Shown piece by piece: positions 22,024 to 34,456 of a stretch of DNA of 64,000 nt. The notes under the pieces are model-generated. The model did not search any database, was not told the origin of the DNA, and worked only from the letters and a program-made list of their open reading frames with translations. Numbering within the stretch: the first letter of the stretch is position 1; the number at the start of each line of letters is the position of its first letter. The position numbers were made by a program, and so were the translations under genes. This stretch comes from Staphylococcus capitis subsp. capitis (GTDB lineage Bacteria > Bacillota > Bacilli > Staphylococcales > Staphylococcaceae). The stretch lies in contig NZ_CP145263.1 of NCBI RefSeq assembly GCF_040739495.1, positions 1,178,001-1,242,000 of the forward strand. The letters run 5' to 3'.

Positions 22024-23148
22024 TTGACAGTTAAAAGTGCTTATATACATATACCATTTTGTGTAAGAATCTGTACTTATTGTGATTTTAATAAGTATTT
22101 TATAGATAAGCAGCCAGTAGATGAATATTTAGATGCGCTCATTAAAGAAATGCAAGTTGAAAATAATAGAAAGCTTGAGACAATGTATGTTGGCGGAGGG
22201 ACACCCACTGCATTGAATATTGTACAACTTGAAAAACTACTAAAAGCTATTAATAACACGTTTACTATTCATGGAGAATATTCATTTGAAGCTAATCCCG
22301 ATGAATTAACTTATGAGAAAGTAGCACTTTTAAAAAAATATGGTGTTAATAGAATTTCGATGGGAGTACAAACGTTTAAGCCAGAGTTGTTAGAAATTCT
22401 TGGACGAACTCATAAAACTAATGATATCTATAGCGCTGTAAACAACGCTCGCAAGGCAGGTATTAATTCAATTAGCCTTGATTTAATGTATCATTTACCA
22501 CAGCAATCATTAGAAGATTTTAAACAAAGTTTAGAATTAGCTTTAGAAATGGATATTGATCATATTTCGAGCTATGGTCTTATTCTTGAACCAAAAACTC
22601 AATTTTACAACATGTATAGAAAAGGACATTTAAAGCTTCCTAATGAGGATTTAGGGGCAGATATGTACCAATATTTGATGAAACGATTAGAGGATTCTAA
22701 TTTAAATCAGTATGAGATTTCTAATTTCGGGAAAAAAGGTCACGAATCAACTCATAACAAAGTCTATTGGCTTAATGAAGAATATTATGGTTTTGGTGCA
22801 GGAGCAAGTGGTTATGTGGATGGTGTAAGATATACCAATCTCAATCCAGTTAATCATTATATTAAAGCTATTTATAACAATGAGGAACCTATACTTACAA
22901 AGAACACCCCAACTTTTGAAGAGAGAATGGAAGAGGAGATGTTTCTTGGCTTAAGAATGAACCAAGGTGTTAGCATATCAAGATTTAAGAGAAAATTTGG
23001 TATAAATATTGAAGAAGTATTTGGTCAAACAATTACGGATTTAATAAATAGAAATTTATTAGAAAATAAATGTGGTTATATATCATTAACTGAACGTGGT
23101 AAAGTCATTGGGAATGAGGTTTTTGAGGCTTTTTTACTCAACGTATAA
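22024..23148 (+). CDS. hemW: Radical SAM heme chaperone HemW
   Basis: 374 aa. Delivers heme to target proteins; homologous to coproporphyrinogen dehydrogenase HemN but with a shorter C-terminus. The cluster motif CVRICTYC (CX3CX2C) is at residues 14-21, and VGGGTPT follows. Starts at TTG 22024 behind a run of G residues (22013-22019); the spacer is nearly all T. Confidence 0.92.
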   Translation: MTVKSAYIHIPFCVRICTYCDFNKYFIDKQPVDEYLDALIKEMQVENNRKLETMYVGGGTPTALNIVQLEKLLKAINNTFTIHGEYSFEANPDELTYEKVALLKKYGVNRISMGVQTFKPELLEILGRTHKTNDIYSAVNNARKAGINSISLDLMYHLPQQSLEDFKQSLELALEMDIDHISSYGLILEPKTQFYNMYRKGHLKLPNEDLGADMYQYLMKRLEDSNLNQYEISNFGKKGHESTHNKVYWLNEEYYGFGAGASGYVDGVRYTNLNPVNHYIKAIYNNEEPILTKNTPTFEERMEEEMFLGLRMNQGVSISRFKRKFGINIEEVFGQTITDLINRNLLENKCGYISLTERGKVIGNEVFEAFLLNV

Positions 23149-23175
23149 AAAATTTGATATTTTAATGCTTTAACA

Positions 23176-23204
23176 TTGACTTACTTTGACCTTTTTGATA
23201 AATT
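23176..23204 (+). promoter_or_regulatory. Heat-shock operon promoter region
   Basis: TTGACT (23176-23181) followed 17 bases later by TAAATT (23199-23204); other A/T-rich -10 choices overlap, so the exact hexamer is uncertain. The CIRCE operator starts within ten bases downstream. Confidence 0.5.
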
Positions 23205-23208
23205 ATAA

Positions 23209-23235
23209 TTAGCACTTGAGAGAAAAGAGTGCTAA
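23209..23235 (+). promoter_or_regulatory. CIRCE operator (HrcA binding site)
   Basis: TTAGCACTT, nine-base spacer GAGAGAAAA, GAGTGCTAA. This is the classic 9-9-9 inverted repeat with a single departure in the left arm (T instead of C at the last position). It overlaps the hrcA leader, so HrcA represses its own operon with grpE, dnaK and dnaJ. Confidence 0.95.
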
Positions 23236-23247
23236 TGAGGTGAAAAC

Positions 23248-24225
23248 ATGATTACAGAAAGACAATTAAGCATTCTTAATGCAATTGTTGAAGATTATGT
23301 TGATTTTGGACAACCGATTGGTTCTAAAACATTAATTCACCGACATAATTTAGAGGTAAGCCCAGCAACTATTAGAAATGAAATGAAACAGCTTGAAGAT
23401 ATGAACTTCATTGAGAAGACGCATACTTCATCTGGCAGGACTCCCTCAGAATTAGGTTTTAGATACTATGTCAATCGTTTATTAGAACAAACATCTCATC
23501 AAAATCAAAACAAAATTCAACGTTTAAATCAATTATTGATTGAGAATCACTATGATATTTCTACAGCATTGACATACTTTGCTAATGAACTATCTATGAA
23601 ATCTCAATATGCAACGTTGGTTGTACGTCCAAATCACAATCAAGATATTATTAATAATATTCATTTGATTCAAGCCAATAGTCATTTGGTTATATTAGTT
23701 ATGGTCTTTTCATCCGGACATGTCGAAAATATTCATGTTGTAACTCAAATACAACTTAATCATCTCAATCTAAACAGAATAGCTAACTTTTTAACTGTCC
23801 ATTTCAATAAACATAACCAAGATATGCAACACGAGATTAAAAGTTTTGTTAATTCTAGTGATGAACAAGAGTTAGTAAATGAGATGATTGAATTAATTAA
23901 TATTCATATTAATAATCAAAGTAATAGCATTTACATGGGTGGAAAGGTTAAACTTATTGATGCGTTAAACGAAACTAACGTATCATCGATTCAACCTATA
24001 TTGCAGTACATTGAATCAAATAGAATAACTGAACTTTTAGATGATATTTCTACTTCTCAAATCAATGTTCGAATAGGAAAGGAAATTGATGAGAGCTTAA
24101 GTGATATCTCCATAGTTACTAGTCAGTATCATGTTGATGAATCACTTAAAGGACAAATTGCGGTCATAGGACCAACTGCGATGCATTATCAAAATGTAAT
24201 TCAATTACTTAACCAAATATGGTAG
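23248..24225 (+). CDS. hrcA: Heat-inducible transcription repressor HrcA
   Basis: 325 aa. Winged-helix N-terminus ([24 protein letters not shown]; split as [15 protein letters not shown] and GQPIGSKTL), SPATIRNEM recognition helix, and [15 protein letters not shown] wing. The C-terminal part is the GAF-like dimer domain. Preceded by the CIRCE site and TGAGGTGA ribosome site. Confidence 0.96.
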   Translation: MITERQLSILNAIVEDYVDFGQPIGSKTLIHRHNLEVSPATIRNEMKQLEDMNFIEKTHTSSGRTPSELGFRYYVNRLLEQTSHQNQNKIQRLNQLLIENHYDISTALTYFANELSMKSQYATLVVRPNHNQDIINNIHLIQANSHLVILVMVFSSGHVENIHVVTQIQLNHLNLNRIANFLTVHFNKHNQDMQHEIKSFVNSSDEQELVNEMIELINIHINNQSNSIYMGGKVKLIDALNETNVSSIQPILQYIESNRITELLDDISTSQINVRIGKEIDESLSDISIVTSQYHVDESLKGQIAVIGPTAMHYQNVIQLLNQIW

Positions 24226-24253
24226 TAATTAGAATTGTATTGGAGGTCAGAAA

Positions 24254-24889
24254 ATGACAGAAAAAGATCAATCAGTGAATAATACTGAGGAAGAAGTTAA
24301 TTCAGAAGAGAATGTAGAAACTCAAAATGTTGATAATTCTCAAGACTCAGTTGAAAATACTGACAATAGTGAAGTAAATGAAGATCATTTGCAAGAAGAT
24401 TCTCAGGAAGAAGTTCAAACTGAGGATGTAGATCCTAAAGATGAGAAAATTCAAGAATTAGAAAAGCTAGCAAATGATAATGAAGAGAAATATTTAAGAT
24501 TGTACGCTGAATTTGAAAATTATAAGCGTCGAATTCAAAATGAAAATCAAATTAACAAAACTTATCAAGCTCAAGGTGTTTTAACTGACATCCTTCCGTC
24601 AATAGATAATATTGAACGTGCATTACAAATTGAAGGTGATGATGAATCATTTAAATCACTACAAAAAGGTGTCCAAATGGTTCATGAAAGTTTACTTAGA
24701 GCTTTAAAAGATAATGGTCTTGAAGAAATTGAAGCTGAAGGTCAAGAATTTGACCCTAATCTTCATCAAGCGGTGGTTCAAGATGATAATCCTGATTTTA
24801 AATCGGGGGAAATCACTCAAGAACTTCAAAAAGGTTACAAACTTAAAGATCGCGTCTTGAGACCATCAATGGTAAAAGTAAATCAATAA
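24254..24889 (+). CDS. grpE: GrpE nucleotide exchange factor
   Basis: 211 aa. Releases ADP from DnaK. The first about 70 residues are a highly acidic Glu/Asn/Asp tail, then a long coiled coil ([20 protein letters not shown]) and the C-terminal beta domain ending RPSMVKV. Fits the order hrcA-grpE-dnaK-dnaJ. Confidence 0.96.
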   Translation: MTEKDQSVNNTEEEVNSEENVETQNVDNSQDSVENTDNSEVNEDHLQEDSQEEVQTEDVDPKDEKIQELEKLANDNEEKYLRLYAEFENYKRRIQNENQINKTYQAQGVLTDILPSIDNIERALQIEGDDESFKSLQKGVQMVHESLLRALKDNGLEEIEAEGQEFDPNLHQAVVQDDNPDFKSGEITQELQKGYKLKDRVLRPSMVKVNQ

Positions 24890-24926
24890 ACTGATTGAAA
24901 AAACATTGTATAAAATTACAAAATGA

Positions 24927-26774
<1,848 letters not shown>

Positions 26775-26820
26775 TTCTAGGTTGAGTTAGTATATAAGTT
26801 TAATTTATGACTAAGCCAAA

Positions 26821-26857
26821 AAAGTCAAAGTCAATTGAACATTGGCTTTGGCTTTTT
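26821..26857 (+). terminator. Terminator between dnaK and dnaJ
   Basis: A 14-bp stem, AAGTCAAAGTCAAT with ATTGGCTTTGGCTT (two T-G pairs), loop TGAAC, and a T-rich tail. It would let most transcripts end after dnaK, giving less DnaJ than DnaK. Confidence 0.75.
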
Positions 26858-26921
26858 ATTTGGATAGTAAGAATTAATCAGATAAACTAATCTTGTTAAA
26901 CGTATAAAAGGAGAGATAGTT

Positions 26922-28058
26922 GTGGCCAAAAGAGACTATTATGAAGTCTTAGGCGTAAGTAAAAGCGCTTCTAAGGACGAAATTAAAAAAGCTTATCGTA
27001 AATTATCAAAAAAATATCATCCAGACATTAATAAAGAAGAAGGCGCAGACGAAAAATTCAAAGAAATCTCCGAAGCTTATGAAGTTTTAAGTGATGATAA
27101 TAAACGTGCAAATTATGACCAGTTTGGACATGAAGGCCCACAAGGAGGATTCGGTAGTCAAGGTTTCGGTGGCGGAGACTTTGGCGGGTTTAGCGGAGGT
27201 GGATTTGAAGACATTTTCAGTTCATTCTTCGGTGGTGGTTCAAGACAACGTGATCCTAATGCGCCACGTAAAGGTGATGATTTACAATATACTATGACTG
27301 TTACCTTTGAAGAAGCTGTTTTTGGTACTAAAAAAGAAATTTCTATTAGAAAAGATGTAACATGTCATACGTGCGATGGTGAAGGCGCGAAACCTGGAAC
27401 AAGTAAAAAAACTTGTAGCTATTGTAATGGAGCTGGTCATGTTTCCGTCGAACAAAATACAATTTTAGGTAGAGTCAGAACTGAACAAGTTTGTCCTAAA
27501 TGTGAAGGTAGTGGTCAAGAATTTGAAGAGCCATGTCCTACTTGTCACGGTAAAGGAACTGAAAATAAAACTGTTAAATTAGAAGTTACAGTTCCAGAAG
27601 GTGTAGATACTGAACAACAAATTCGTTTAGCTGGTGAAGGTTCACCAGGTGTAAACGGTGGTCCTCACGGTGATTTATATGTAGTGTTTAGAGTTCAACC
27701 TTCCGATACATTTGAACGTGATGGAGATGACATTTACTACAATTTAAATGTGAGCTTCCCTCAAGCTGCCTTAGGCGATGAAATCAAAATACCAACTTTA
27801 AATAGTAATGTAGTGCTAACAATACCTGCAGGTACACAAACAGGAAAGCAATTCCGTCTTAAAAATAAAGGTATTAAGAACGTTCACGGTTATGGTTATG
27901 GAGATTTATTCGTTAATATTAAAGTAGTTACTCCAACTAAAATGAACGATAGACAAAAAGAAATTATGAAAGAATTTGCTGAAATTAATGGCGAAGACGT
28001 GAGTGAACAACCTTCTAATTTTAAAGATAGAGCAAAAAGATTCTTCAAAGGAGAATAG
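26922..28058 (+). CDS. dnaJ: Chaperone DnaJ (Hsp40)
   Basis: 378 aa, complete type I DnaJ. J-domain with HPD (KKYHPDINK), Gly/Phe-rich region (about residues 70-105), four zinc-finger repeats [36 protein letters not shown], and the C-terminal substrate domains. Starts with GTG 26922 after AAAGGAGAG. Confidence 0.97.
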   Translation: MAKRDYYEVLGVSKSASKDEIKKAYRKLSKKYHPDINKEEGADEKFKEISEAYEVLSDDNKRANYDQFGHEGPQGGFGSQGFGGGDFGGFSGGGFEDIFSSFFGGGSRQRDPNAPRKGDDLQYTMTVTFEEAVFGTKKEISIRKDVTCHTCDGEGAKPGTSKKTCSYCNGAGHVSVEQNTILGRVRTEQVCPKCEGSGQEFEEPCPTCHGKGTENKTVKLEVTVPEGVDTEQQIRLAGEGSPGVNGGPHGDLYVVFRVQPSDTFERDGDDIYYNLNVSFPQAALGDEIKIPTLNSNVVLTIPAGTQTGKQFRLKNKGIKNVHGYGYGDLFVNIKVVTPTKMNDRQKEIMKEFAEINGEDVSEQPSNFKDRAKRFFKGE

Positions 28059-28061
28059 AGA

Positions 28062-29000
28062 ATGAATTGGACGGAACTCTCAATTGTAGTTAATCACGAT
28101 GTTGAATTTGAAGTAACTGAGATACTTGAAGATCATGGTTCTAATGGTGTAGTCATTGAAGATTCAAGAGACTTAGAAACACCACCATCAGATAAATTTG
28201 GTGAGATTTATGAATTAAACCCTGAAGATTATCCTAGTAGTGGTGTTCGTTTAAAAGCTTATTTTAATGAACTTACATTCAATGATGAACTCAGAAAGAG
28301 TATTAAGAATAATATTTTAAATGTATCAAATTTAGATAAAGGAGTACTTACATTTTCAGAAAAGGGAATTGCGGAGAAGGATTGGGCGAATGAATGGAAA
28401 AATTATTTCCGTCCCTTTAAAGCTTCTAATCGATTTACCATAGTTCCAAGTTGGGAAACTTACACAAAAGAAAACAGTGATGAGTTATGTATTGAACTCG
28501 ATCCTGGTATGGCTTTCGGTACAGGTGACCACCCAACTACTAGTATGTGTTTAAAAGCTATTGAAGAATATGTTCAAACAACTGATTCTATTATTGATGT
28601 TGGAACAGGTTCAGGTATATTAAGTATTGCCAGTCATCTCGTTGGTGTTAAAAGAATTAAAGCATTAGACATTGATGAAATGGCAGTAAATGTTGCTAAG
28701 GAGAACTTCAAAAAGAATCGTTGTGAAGACGCAATTGAAGCTGTTCCCGGTAATTTATTAAAAGAAGAAAAAGAGAAATATAATATCGTTATTGCAAATA
28801 TTCTTGCTCACATTATTGAAGAAATGATAGAAGATGCTTATAATACATTATTTGAAGAAGGATATTTTATTACTTCAGGTATTATAGAAGAAAAATATGA
28901 AGAGATAGAATCTCATATGAAGCGTGTTGGTTTTAATATCATTTCTGTAGAACATGACAACGGTTGGGTCTGCATCGTTGGTCAGAAAGTGAGTGATTAA
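28062..29000 (+). CDS. prmA: Ribosomal protein L11 methyltransferase
   Basis: 312 aa. Trimethylates L11. PrmA block [14 protein letters not shown] and SAM motif DVGTGSGIL are both seen; C-terminal [10 protein letters not shown]. Starts three bases after the dnaJ stop, with the ribosome site (AAAGGAGAA) inside dnaJ. Confidence 0.95.
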   Translation: MNWTELSIVVNHDVEFEVTEILEDHGSNGVVIEDSRDLETPPSDKFGEIYELNPEDYPSSGVRLKAYFNELTFNDELRKSIKNNILNVSNLDKGVLTFSEKGIAEKDWANEWKNYFRPFKASNRFTIVPSWETYTKENSDELCIELDPGMAFGTGDHPTTSMCLKAIEEYVQTTDSIIDVGTGSGILSIASHLVGVKRIKALDIDEMAVNVAKENFKKNRCEDAIEAVPGNLLKEEKEKYNIVIANILAHIIEEMIEDAYNTLFEEGYFITSGIIEEKYEEIESHMKRVGFNIISVEHDNGWVCIVGQKVSD

Positions 29001-29001
29001 T

Positions 29002-29754
29002 TTGCAAAGATATTTTATTAATCAAAGCGCTGATAAACTTCAGCGCTTTTTTATTGAAAATAAAGAAGATATTCATCATATAAAAAATGTCATGCGTTAT
29101 AGTGAAGGTGATTCAGTTATCGTTACATTTCTAAATCAAACAGTGTACAAGTGTCAAATAAAAGCTTTAAACGATAATTATGTTGAACTAGAGTTAAAAG
29201 ATAAACAAAACATTGAAACAGAATTACCTCAACATATCACTATTTGTAGCGGATTGATTAAGGCTGATAAGTATGAATGGATGATTCAAAAAGCAACTGA
29301 AATGGGCGCTAATGAATTTATTGCAGTTGGTATGGACCGTTCAGTAGTTAAATTGAATGAATCTAAAGTTGCTAAAAAGTTAGAAAGATGGCAAAAAATT
29401 ATTAAAGAAGCTGCAGAACAAAGTTATCGTTTAACAATTCCTAATATTTATTTTAAGTCGAATTTACAGGAAATTTATGATATTATAAGTCATTATGACT
29501 ATGTTCTTATAGCATATGAAGAACAGGCTAAACATGGTGATTTAAGTCATTTTAAACAAATTATAAAGCAATTTAAAACACAAGATCGTGTTTTAATGAT
29601 ATTTGGACCTGAAGGCGGTTTATCTGATAAAGAAGTGTCTTTATTCAGTGAAAATAGTACTTTAGTAGGCTTAGGTCCACGTATTTTACGGGCAGAAACT
29701 GCACCTCTATATGCTTTGAGTGCAGTGAGTTTTGAAAAAGAATTATTGGGGTGA
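29002..29754 (+). CDS. rsmE: 16S rRNA (uracil(1498)-N3)-methyltransferase
   Basis: 250 aa from TTG 29002 (starting MQRYFINQ). GTG 28993 is in frame three codons earlier and overlaps prmA, but MQRYF is the usual N-terminus. SPOUT-type knot at the C-terminus: LMIFGPEGGLSDKEV and LGPRILRAETAPLYALS. A perfect terminator-like hairpin lies inside codons 8-17 (separate entry). Stop overlaps the ribosome site of mtaB. Confidence 0.93.
   Translation: MQRYFINQSADKLQRFFIENKEDIHHIKNVMRYSEGDSVIVTFLNQTVYKCQIKALNDNYVELELKDKQNIETELPQHITICSGLIKADKYEWMIQKATEMGANEFIAVGMDRSVVKLNESKVAKKLERWQKIIKEAAEQSYRLTIPNIYFKSNLQEIYDIISHYDYVLIAYEEQAKHGDLSHFKQIIKQFKTQDRVLMIFGPEGGLSDKEVSLFSENSTLVGLGPRILRAETAPLYALSAVSFEKELLG
29024..29052 (+). 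promoter_or_regulatory. Terminator-like hairpin inside the 5' coding region of rsmE
   Basis: AAAGCGCTGA (29024-29033), loop TAAACT, TCAGCGCTTT (29040-29049), then T to 29052: a perfect 10-bp stem with a CGCTGA/TCAGCG core unusual for this A+T-rich region, plus a T tract. It has the form of an intrinsic terminator but lies within translated sequence, so translating ribosomes should suppress it. Function as attenuator is inference. Confidence 0.6.
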
Positions 29755-29759
29755 AGACG

Positions 29760-31106
29760 ATGTCAACAGTTGCATTTCATACATTAGGTTGTAAAGTCAA
29801 TCACTATGAAACTGAAGCAATATGGCAATTATTTAAAGAAGCAGATTACGATAGAGTAGATTTTGAAACAAATGCAGATGTATTTGTTATTAATACTTGT
29901 ACTGTTACGAATACTGGAGATAAAAAAAGTAGACAAATTATTAGACGTGCGATCAGACAAAATCCTAAAGCAGTTGTATGCGTTACAGGTTGTTATGCAC
30001 AAACATCTTCAGCTGAAATTATGGAAATTCCTGGCGTGGATGTAGTTGTCGGTACTCAAGACCGTCATAAATTATTAGACTATATTGATCAATTCCAAGA
30101 AGAGAGACAACCAATTAACGGTGTTGGTAATATAATGAAGAATCGTACATATGAGGAGCTAGAAGTTCCTTACTTTACCGATAGAACTAGAGCCTCTTTA
30201 AAAATCCAAGAAGGATGCAACAATTTTTGTACGTTTTGTATTATACCTTGGGCACGCGGCTTGATGAGATCACGTGATCCTGAGAAAGTTGTAGAACAAG
30301 CTTCACAATTAGTAAACTCTGGCTATAAAGAGATTGTTTTAACTGGTATTCATACTGGTGGTTATGGTCAAGATTTAAAAAATTATAATCTAGCGCAATT
30401 GTTAAGAGATTTAGATGAAATTGAAGGCTTAGAGCGTATCCGAATCTCATCTATCGAAGCGAGCCAATTAACCGATGAAGTAATAGAGGTTATTGGCAAT
30501 TCAAACAAAGTAGTAAGACATTTACATGTTCCGTTACAATCTGGTTCAGATTCAGTTTTAAAACGTATGAGACGTAAATATACTATGGAACATTTCTCTG
30601 AGAGATTAACAGAATTACACAAAGCATTGCCTGACTTAGCTGTAACAAGTGATGTAATAGTAGGATTCCCTGGAGAAACTGAAGAAGAATTTCAAGAAAC
30701 CTACGATTTTATTGTTAAACATCAATTCTCTGAATTACATGTGTTCCCATATTCACCAAGAATCGGTACACCAGCAGCTCGAATGGACGATCAAATCGAT
30801 GAATCTGTTAAGAATGAACGTGTGCATAAATTGATTGCTTTAAGTGACCAACTTGCTAAAGAGTATGCCTCTAAATTTGAAAATGAAGTGCTTGAAGTAA
30901 TACCTGAAGAAAAAGGCGAAGAACCGAATACATTGGTAGGTTATGCAGATAACTATATGAAAGTTCAATTTGAAGGTGATGAATCACTAATTGGACAAAT
31001 TGTTAAAGTAAAAATTCTTAAAGCTGACTATCCTCTAAATGATGGTAAAGCCATTAGAGTAGTTGAGCATGCTACGAATAAATCTGAAGAAGAAGTACTT
31101 GTCTAA
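29760..31106 (+). CDS. mtaB: tRNA ms2t6A37 methylthiotransferase MtaB
   Basis: 448 aa from ATG 29760 (GGGGTGA at 29747-29753; an earlier GTG at 29751 is inside rsmE). Adds a methylthio group to t6A37 in ANN-decoding tRNAs. N-terminal UPF0004 domain with TLGCKVN, NTCTVTN, VTGCYAQ cysteines, radical SAM cluster CNNFCTFC, and a C-terminal TRAM domain. Confidence 0.95.
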   Translation: MSTVAFHTLGCKVNHYETEAIWQLFKEADYDRVDFETNADVFVINTCTVTNTGDKKSRQIIRRAIRQNPKAVVCVTGCYAQTSSAEIMEIPGVDVVVGTQDRHKLLDYIDQFQEERQPINGVGNIMKNRTYEELEVPYFTDRTRASLKIQEGCNNFCTFCIIPWARGLMRSRDPEKVVEQASQLVNSGYKEIVLTGIHTGGYGQDLKNYNLAQLLRDLDEIEGLERIRISSIEASQLTDEVIEVIGNSNKVVRHLHVPLQSGSDSVLKRMRRKYTMEHFSERLTELHKALPDLAVTSDVIVGFPGETEEEFQETYDFIVKHQFSELHVFPYSPRIGTPAARMDDQIDESVKNERVHKLIALSDQLAKEYASKFENEVLEVIPEEKGEEPNTLVGYADNYMKVQFEGDESLIGQIVKVKILKADYPLNDGKAIRVVEHATNKSEEEVLV

Positions 31107-31133
31107 ATATTTAAAAAATGTAAATTTTACTAA

Positions 31134-31162
31134 TTGACCACCTATTTGAGTTATATTATACT
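31134..31162 (+). promoter_or_regulatory. SigA-type promoter of rpsU
   Basis: TTGACC, a 17-base spacer, then TATACT; 71 bases upstream of the rpsU start codon. Confidence 0.65.
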
Positions 31163-31232
31163 AATAGTTGCATAGTTTTTACTATGTGATGACTATAAAG
31201 TTCCGTTGATATTTGGAGGGAGGGAAATACAG

Positions 31233-31409
31233 ATGTCTAAAACAGTAGTACGTAAAAACGAATCACTAGAAGATGCTTTACGTAGATTTAAACGTTCAGT
31301 ATCAAAAAGTGGAACAATTCAAGAAGTACGTAAACGTGAATTTTACGAAAAACCAAGCGTTAAACGTAAAAAGAAATCAGAAGCTGCACGTAAACGTAAA
31401 TTCAAATAA
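31233..31409 (+). CDS. rpsU: 30S ribosomal protein S21
   Basis: 58 aa from ATG 31233 ([19 protein letters not shown]), with GGAGGGAGGG just upstream. Strongly basic C-terminus ([15 protein letters not shown]). It has its own promoter and terminator. Confidence 0.96.
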
Positions 31410-31459
31410 TTAATAGCTCTGTTGACTCCCTCAACACGAATGTTAATTATATATAATAG

Positions 31460-31492
31460 ATACCCTAGTTATTAGAACTAGGGTATTTTTTT
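31460..31492 (+). terminator. Rho-independent terminator after rpsU
   Basis: Perfect stem ATACCCTAGTT / AACTAGGGTAT, loop ATTAG, then seven T residues. Confidence 0.88.
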
Positions 31493-31697
31493 ATACTATG
31501 CTAACTACTTTAATTATTCTCGTAAAATTATTTAAACGTATTGCTCAATTAATTAAATCTTTTTCATTTTTCAGATAAATAAACAAATATTATTAAAATT
31601 AAATTGTTAAGATACAAATTACCAATTTATATATTAGTGAAATACTATATAATGGGTGCGTTTTCATGTATAATTAATATGAGGGCGAGGTGAAATA

Positions 31698-32405
31698 GTG
31701 AATTACTCCTATCTAATACATACGTTGCTTTTTACAAGATTCACTAGTGAAAATAGTTGGGCTGATAATCTATCAAGTTTTATTACTCAACCTTTTATTT
31801 CACTAATTCTTACGTGTATAATCTTCCTAGGCTTTTTGTATCAATTATATTCAAAACGCATTAACTTGATTGGAATTATTGCTTCACTAGCATTATTACT
31901 TTTATTTTTAGGATTCCTTATCAATGGAGATGTAAATGTTTTATCAGTATTATTGTTTACTATTGGTGTCATACTAGTTATTATAGAACTGTTTATCATT
32001 GGTGCTGTGATAGGTATTATTGGTATGCTACTCATAACTCTCAGTATCATCATGCTAGGAAATAATATTATACTCATGCTTGGTAATGTAATAGTTGCGT
32101 TAATTTTATCAATAATTGAATGGGTGATATTAGTGAAAATTTTCAACAAGAAAATACCATTTCTTGATAAAGTGATCTTAAAAGATTCAACAAATTCAGA
32201 GGCTGGTTATCGTTCACATGACGACCGCTCTCACCTTGTAGGTAAAACTGCTCAAACAATCACTGACCTTAGACCTGCTGGGATTATTACTTGTGACGAT
32301 GAAAGAATAGATGCAGTTTCAGACGGCACATTTATTTTAAGAAATAGACAAGTAAAAATTCTTGAGGTTGAAGGTACGCGTGTAGTTGTGAGAGAAATAG
32401 AATAA
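31698..32405 (+). CDS. NfeD-family membrane protein (short form)
   Basis: 235 aa. Membrane segments at about residues 30-150 ([16 protein letters not shown] and four or five further hydrophobic stretches), then a C-terminal OB-fold NfeD domain ([16 protein letters not shown] ... RVVVREIE). The N-terminal ClpP-like protease domain of long NfeD proteins is missing. Start GTG 31698 after GAGGTGA. Paired with floA, the usual partner of NfeD in membrane microdomains. Confidence 0.82.
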   Translation: MNYSYLIHTLLFTRFTSENSWADNLSSFITQPFISLILTCIIFLGFLYQLYSKRINLIGIIASLALLLLFLGFLINGDVNVLSVLLFTIGVILVIIELFIIGAVIGIIGMLLITLSIIMLGNNIILMLGNVIVALILSIIEWVILVKIFNKKIPFLDKVILKDSTNSEAGYRSHDDRSHLVGKTAQTITDLRPAGIITCDDERIDAVSDGTFILRNRQVKILEVEGTRVVVREIE

Positions 32406-32422
32406 AATTAAGGAGCGATTTA

Positions 32423-33412
32423 ATGTTTGGTATTGGTTTTATAATCATTGCTGTAATTATTGTAGTAGCTTTACTCATACTATTTTCTTTTGTACCTATA
32501 GGATTATGGATTTCTGCTATAGCAGCAGGCGTTCACGTAGGTATTGGTACCCTTGTAGGTATGCGTTTAAGAAGAGTTTCACCTAGAAAGGTCATTGCAC
32601 CTTTAATTAAAGCACATAAAGCAGGTTTAAAATTAACAACAAATCAATTGGAGTCACACTACCTAGCTGGTGGTAACGTTGATAGAGTTGTTGATGCAAA
32701 TATCGCAGCACAACGTGCAGATATTGATTTACCATTTGAACGAGGAGCGGCAATTGATTTAGCAGGTCGTGATGTACTTGAAGCAGTTCAAATGTCAGTT
32801 AACCCTAAAGTTATTGAAACACCATTTATTGCTGGTGTAGCGATGAACGGTATTGAAGTTAAGGCAAAAGCTCGTATTACAGTTCGCGCAAATATAGCAA
32901 GATTAGTCGGTGGTGCTGGAGAGGAAACAATTATTGCCCGTGTAGGTGAAGGTATTGTTTCTACAATTGGTTCAAGTGAGCATCACACTGAGGTTCTAGA
33001 AAATCCAGACAATATTTCTAAAACTGTGTTAAGTAAAGGTTTAGATTCAGGTACTGCTTTTGAAATTTTATCCATTGATATTGCAGATGTAGATATTAGC
33101 AAAAATATCGGTGCTGATTTACAAACTGAGCAAGCTCTTGCAGATAAGAATATTGCTCAAGCGAAAGCTGAAGAGCGCCGTGCTATGGCAGTAGCTTCTG
33201 AACAGGAAATGAAAGCTCGAGTACAAGAAATGAGAGCGAAAGTAGTTGAAGCTGAATCAGAAGTACCATTAGCAATGGCTGAAGCTCTTAGATCAGGTAA
33301 TATTGGAGTTAAAGATTATTATAATCTTAAAAATATTGAAGCAGATACTGGCATGAGAAATGCTATTAACAAACGTACTGATCAGAATGATGACGAATCA
33401 CCAGAACAATAA
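32423..33412 (+). CDS. floA: Flotillin-like protein FloA
   Basis: 329 aa. One N-terminal membrane stretch (about residues 3-40), then SPFH/flotillin-like region with the [30 protein letters not shown] block (split here: [27 protein letters not shown]), and Ala/Glu-rich repeats near the C-terminus ([20 protein letters not shown]). Organises membrane microdomains, including in staphylococci. Confidence 0.93.
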   Translation: MFGIGFIIIAVIIVVALLILFSFVPIGLWISAIAAGVHVGIGTLVGMRLRRVSPRKVIAPLIKAHKAGLKLTTNQLESHYLAGGNVDRVVDANIAAQRADIDLPFERGAAIDLAGRDVLEAVQMSVNPKVIETPFIAGVAMNGIEVKAKARITVRANIARLVGGAGEETIIARVGEGIVSTIGSSEHHTEVLENPDNISKTVLSKGLDSGTAFEILSIDIADVDISKNIGADLQTEQALADKNIAQAKAEERRAMAVASEQEMKARVQEMRAKVVEAESEVPLAMAEALRSGNIGVKDYYNLKNIEADTGMRNAINKRTDQNDDESPEQ

Positions 33413-33428
33413 ATAATGAGGTGATTAA

Positions 33429-34136
33429 ATGAATATCGGTATTATCATATTTATAATATCTGTTATTGTAACCGGTATTAGCGCGCTACGTGATAAAAGT
33501 CATGAAAGCAGACAAAATCAAAAGCCACCTCAAAATACGCAAGGTGATAATCAACCCAAAAAAGGTGGTTTCTTTGAAGAATTAGAAAAAACATTTAAAG
33601 AAATTAACGATGAATTAAATGATGAACCCGAGAAAAAGCAACGAAGAGAATTTGAAGAGACGCTTCCACCTTTAAGTAAAAACCTTGAAGATGAAGATGC
33701 TAACTCTCAAACAGAAAATAAATCGTCTAAAGAAACGCATAAACAATCGGAAGTCAAAAATCATCCTAAACCTGATCCAACACCATATAACCAGGATAAT
33801 CCTAGACCTCAACCTGTTACTTCAACTTCACGAGATGAAAGTGCAGAAAAATTAAGAAAAGAACTCGAGTCCAATTTGACTCAGGATTTAAAAAATGTTC
33901 GCAACGAAATTGATAGAGAAAAAGAAAAACAACTCGAATTGATTGAGAAAAAAGCAAGAGACATTATTGAGGATAAGTATTTATCAGAGAGAACTAAACG
34001 TTATCGCTTAAAACAATTACTTAATTCTCAAAACATTGAACATAATATGTCTCATTCTGCTTTTCAATTTGATAAAGATGAAGTAATAAATGGTCTGATT
34101 TGGTCAGAAGTTTTAAGTAAGCCAAAGCAACTTTAA
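33429..34136 (+). CDS. Uncharacterised protein with membrane anchor and charged tail (YqfB region)
   Basis: 235 aa. A single N-terminal hydrophobic stretch (NIGIIIFIISVIVTGISAL), then Gln/Asn/Pro/Lys-rich low-complexity sequence to about residue 140. A predicted coiled coil follows (EKLRKELESNLTQDLKNV; DREKEKQLELIEKKARDII), with a conserved-looking end. I do not recognise a functional family. Placed directly after floA (16 bases), it may be part of the same membrane complex; a terminator follows. Confidence 0.75.
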   Translation: MNIGIIIFIISVIVTGISALRDKSHESRQNQKPPQNTQGDNQPKKGGFFEELEKTFKEINDELNDEPEKKQRREFEETLPPLSKNLEDEDANSQTENKSSKETHKQSEVKNHPKPDPTPYNQDNPRPQPVTSTSRDESAEKLRKELESNLTQDLKNVRNEIDREKEKQLELIEKKARDIIEDKYLSERTKRYRLKQLLNSQNIEHNMSHSAFQFDKDEVINGLIWSEVLSKPKQL

Positions 34137-34180
34137 ATTTCTTAATTAAAAATTAAAGAATTAGCTATTGTATTAACATT

Positions 34181-34237
34181 AGAGGGTAAAACTATGTATT
34201 CATGCTTAAATATTGAATACTGTTTTACTCTCTTTTT
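34181..34237 (+). terminator. Rho-independent terminator after the nfeD-floA group
   Basis: Outer stem AGAGGGTAAAAC / GTTTTACTCTCT (one wobble), inner stem GTATTCA / TGAATAC, then TTTTT. Confidence 0.75.
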
Positions 34238-34354
34238 AGTTTGTCTAATTAGTATGAGTTTAGTAAAATTTTAGTAAGAAATAATATATATTCAGTAGTA
34301 TTTGTTCAATAATTTTGAAGCAAAGCATAATCACATCATTAAGATGAATAAGAA

Positions 34355-34363
34355 TGATATAAT
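34355..34363 (+). promoter_or_regulatory. Extended -10 element upstream of phoH
   Basis: TGATATAAT, 94 bases before the phoH start codon; no convincing -35 hexamer. The rest of 34137-34456 outside the terminator shows nothing else. Confidence 0.45.
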
Positions 34364-34456
34364 GTGTTTGGATATTGTTTTTATTAAAAATAACAAATTA
34401 GTCTAAAATTTTTAGCTAATAAAACTTATTATTGTAACTTGTAAAGGAGCGCGTTT

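Noticed and set aside
29024..29052. Reading the rsmE hairpin as the prmA terminator with rsmE starting downstream
   Set aside because: The conserved MQRYF N-terminus is encoded before the hairpin, so the structure is inside the gene.
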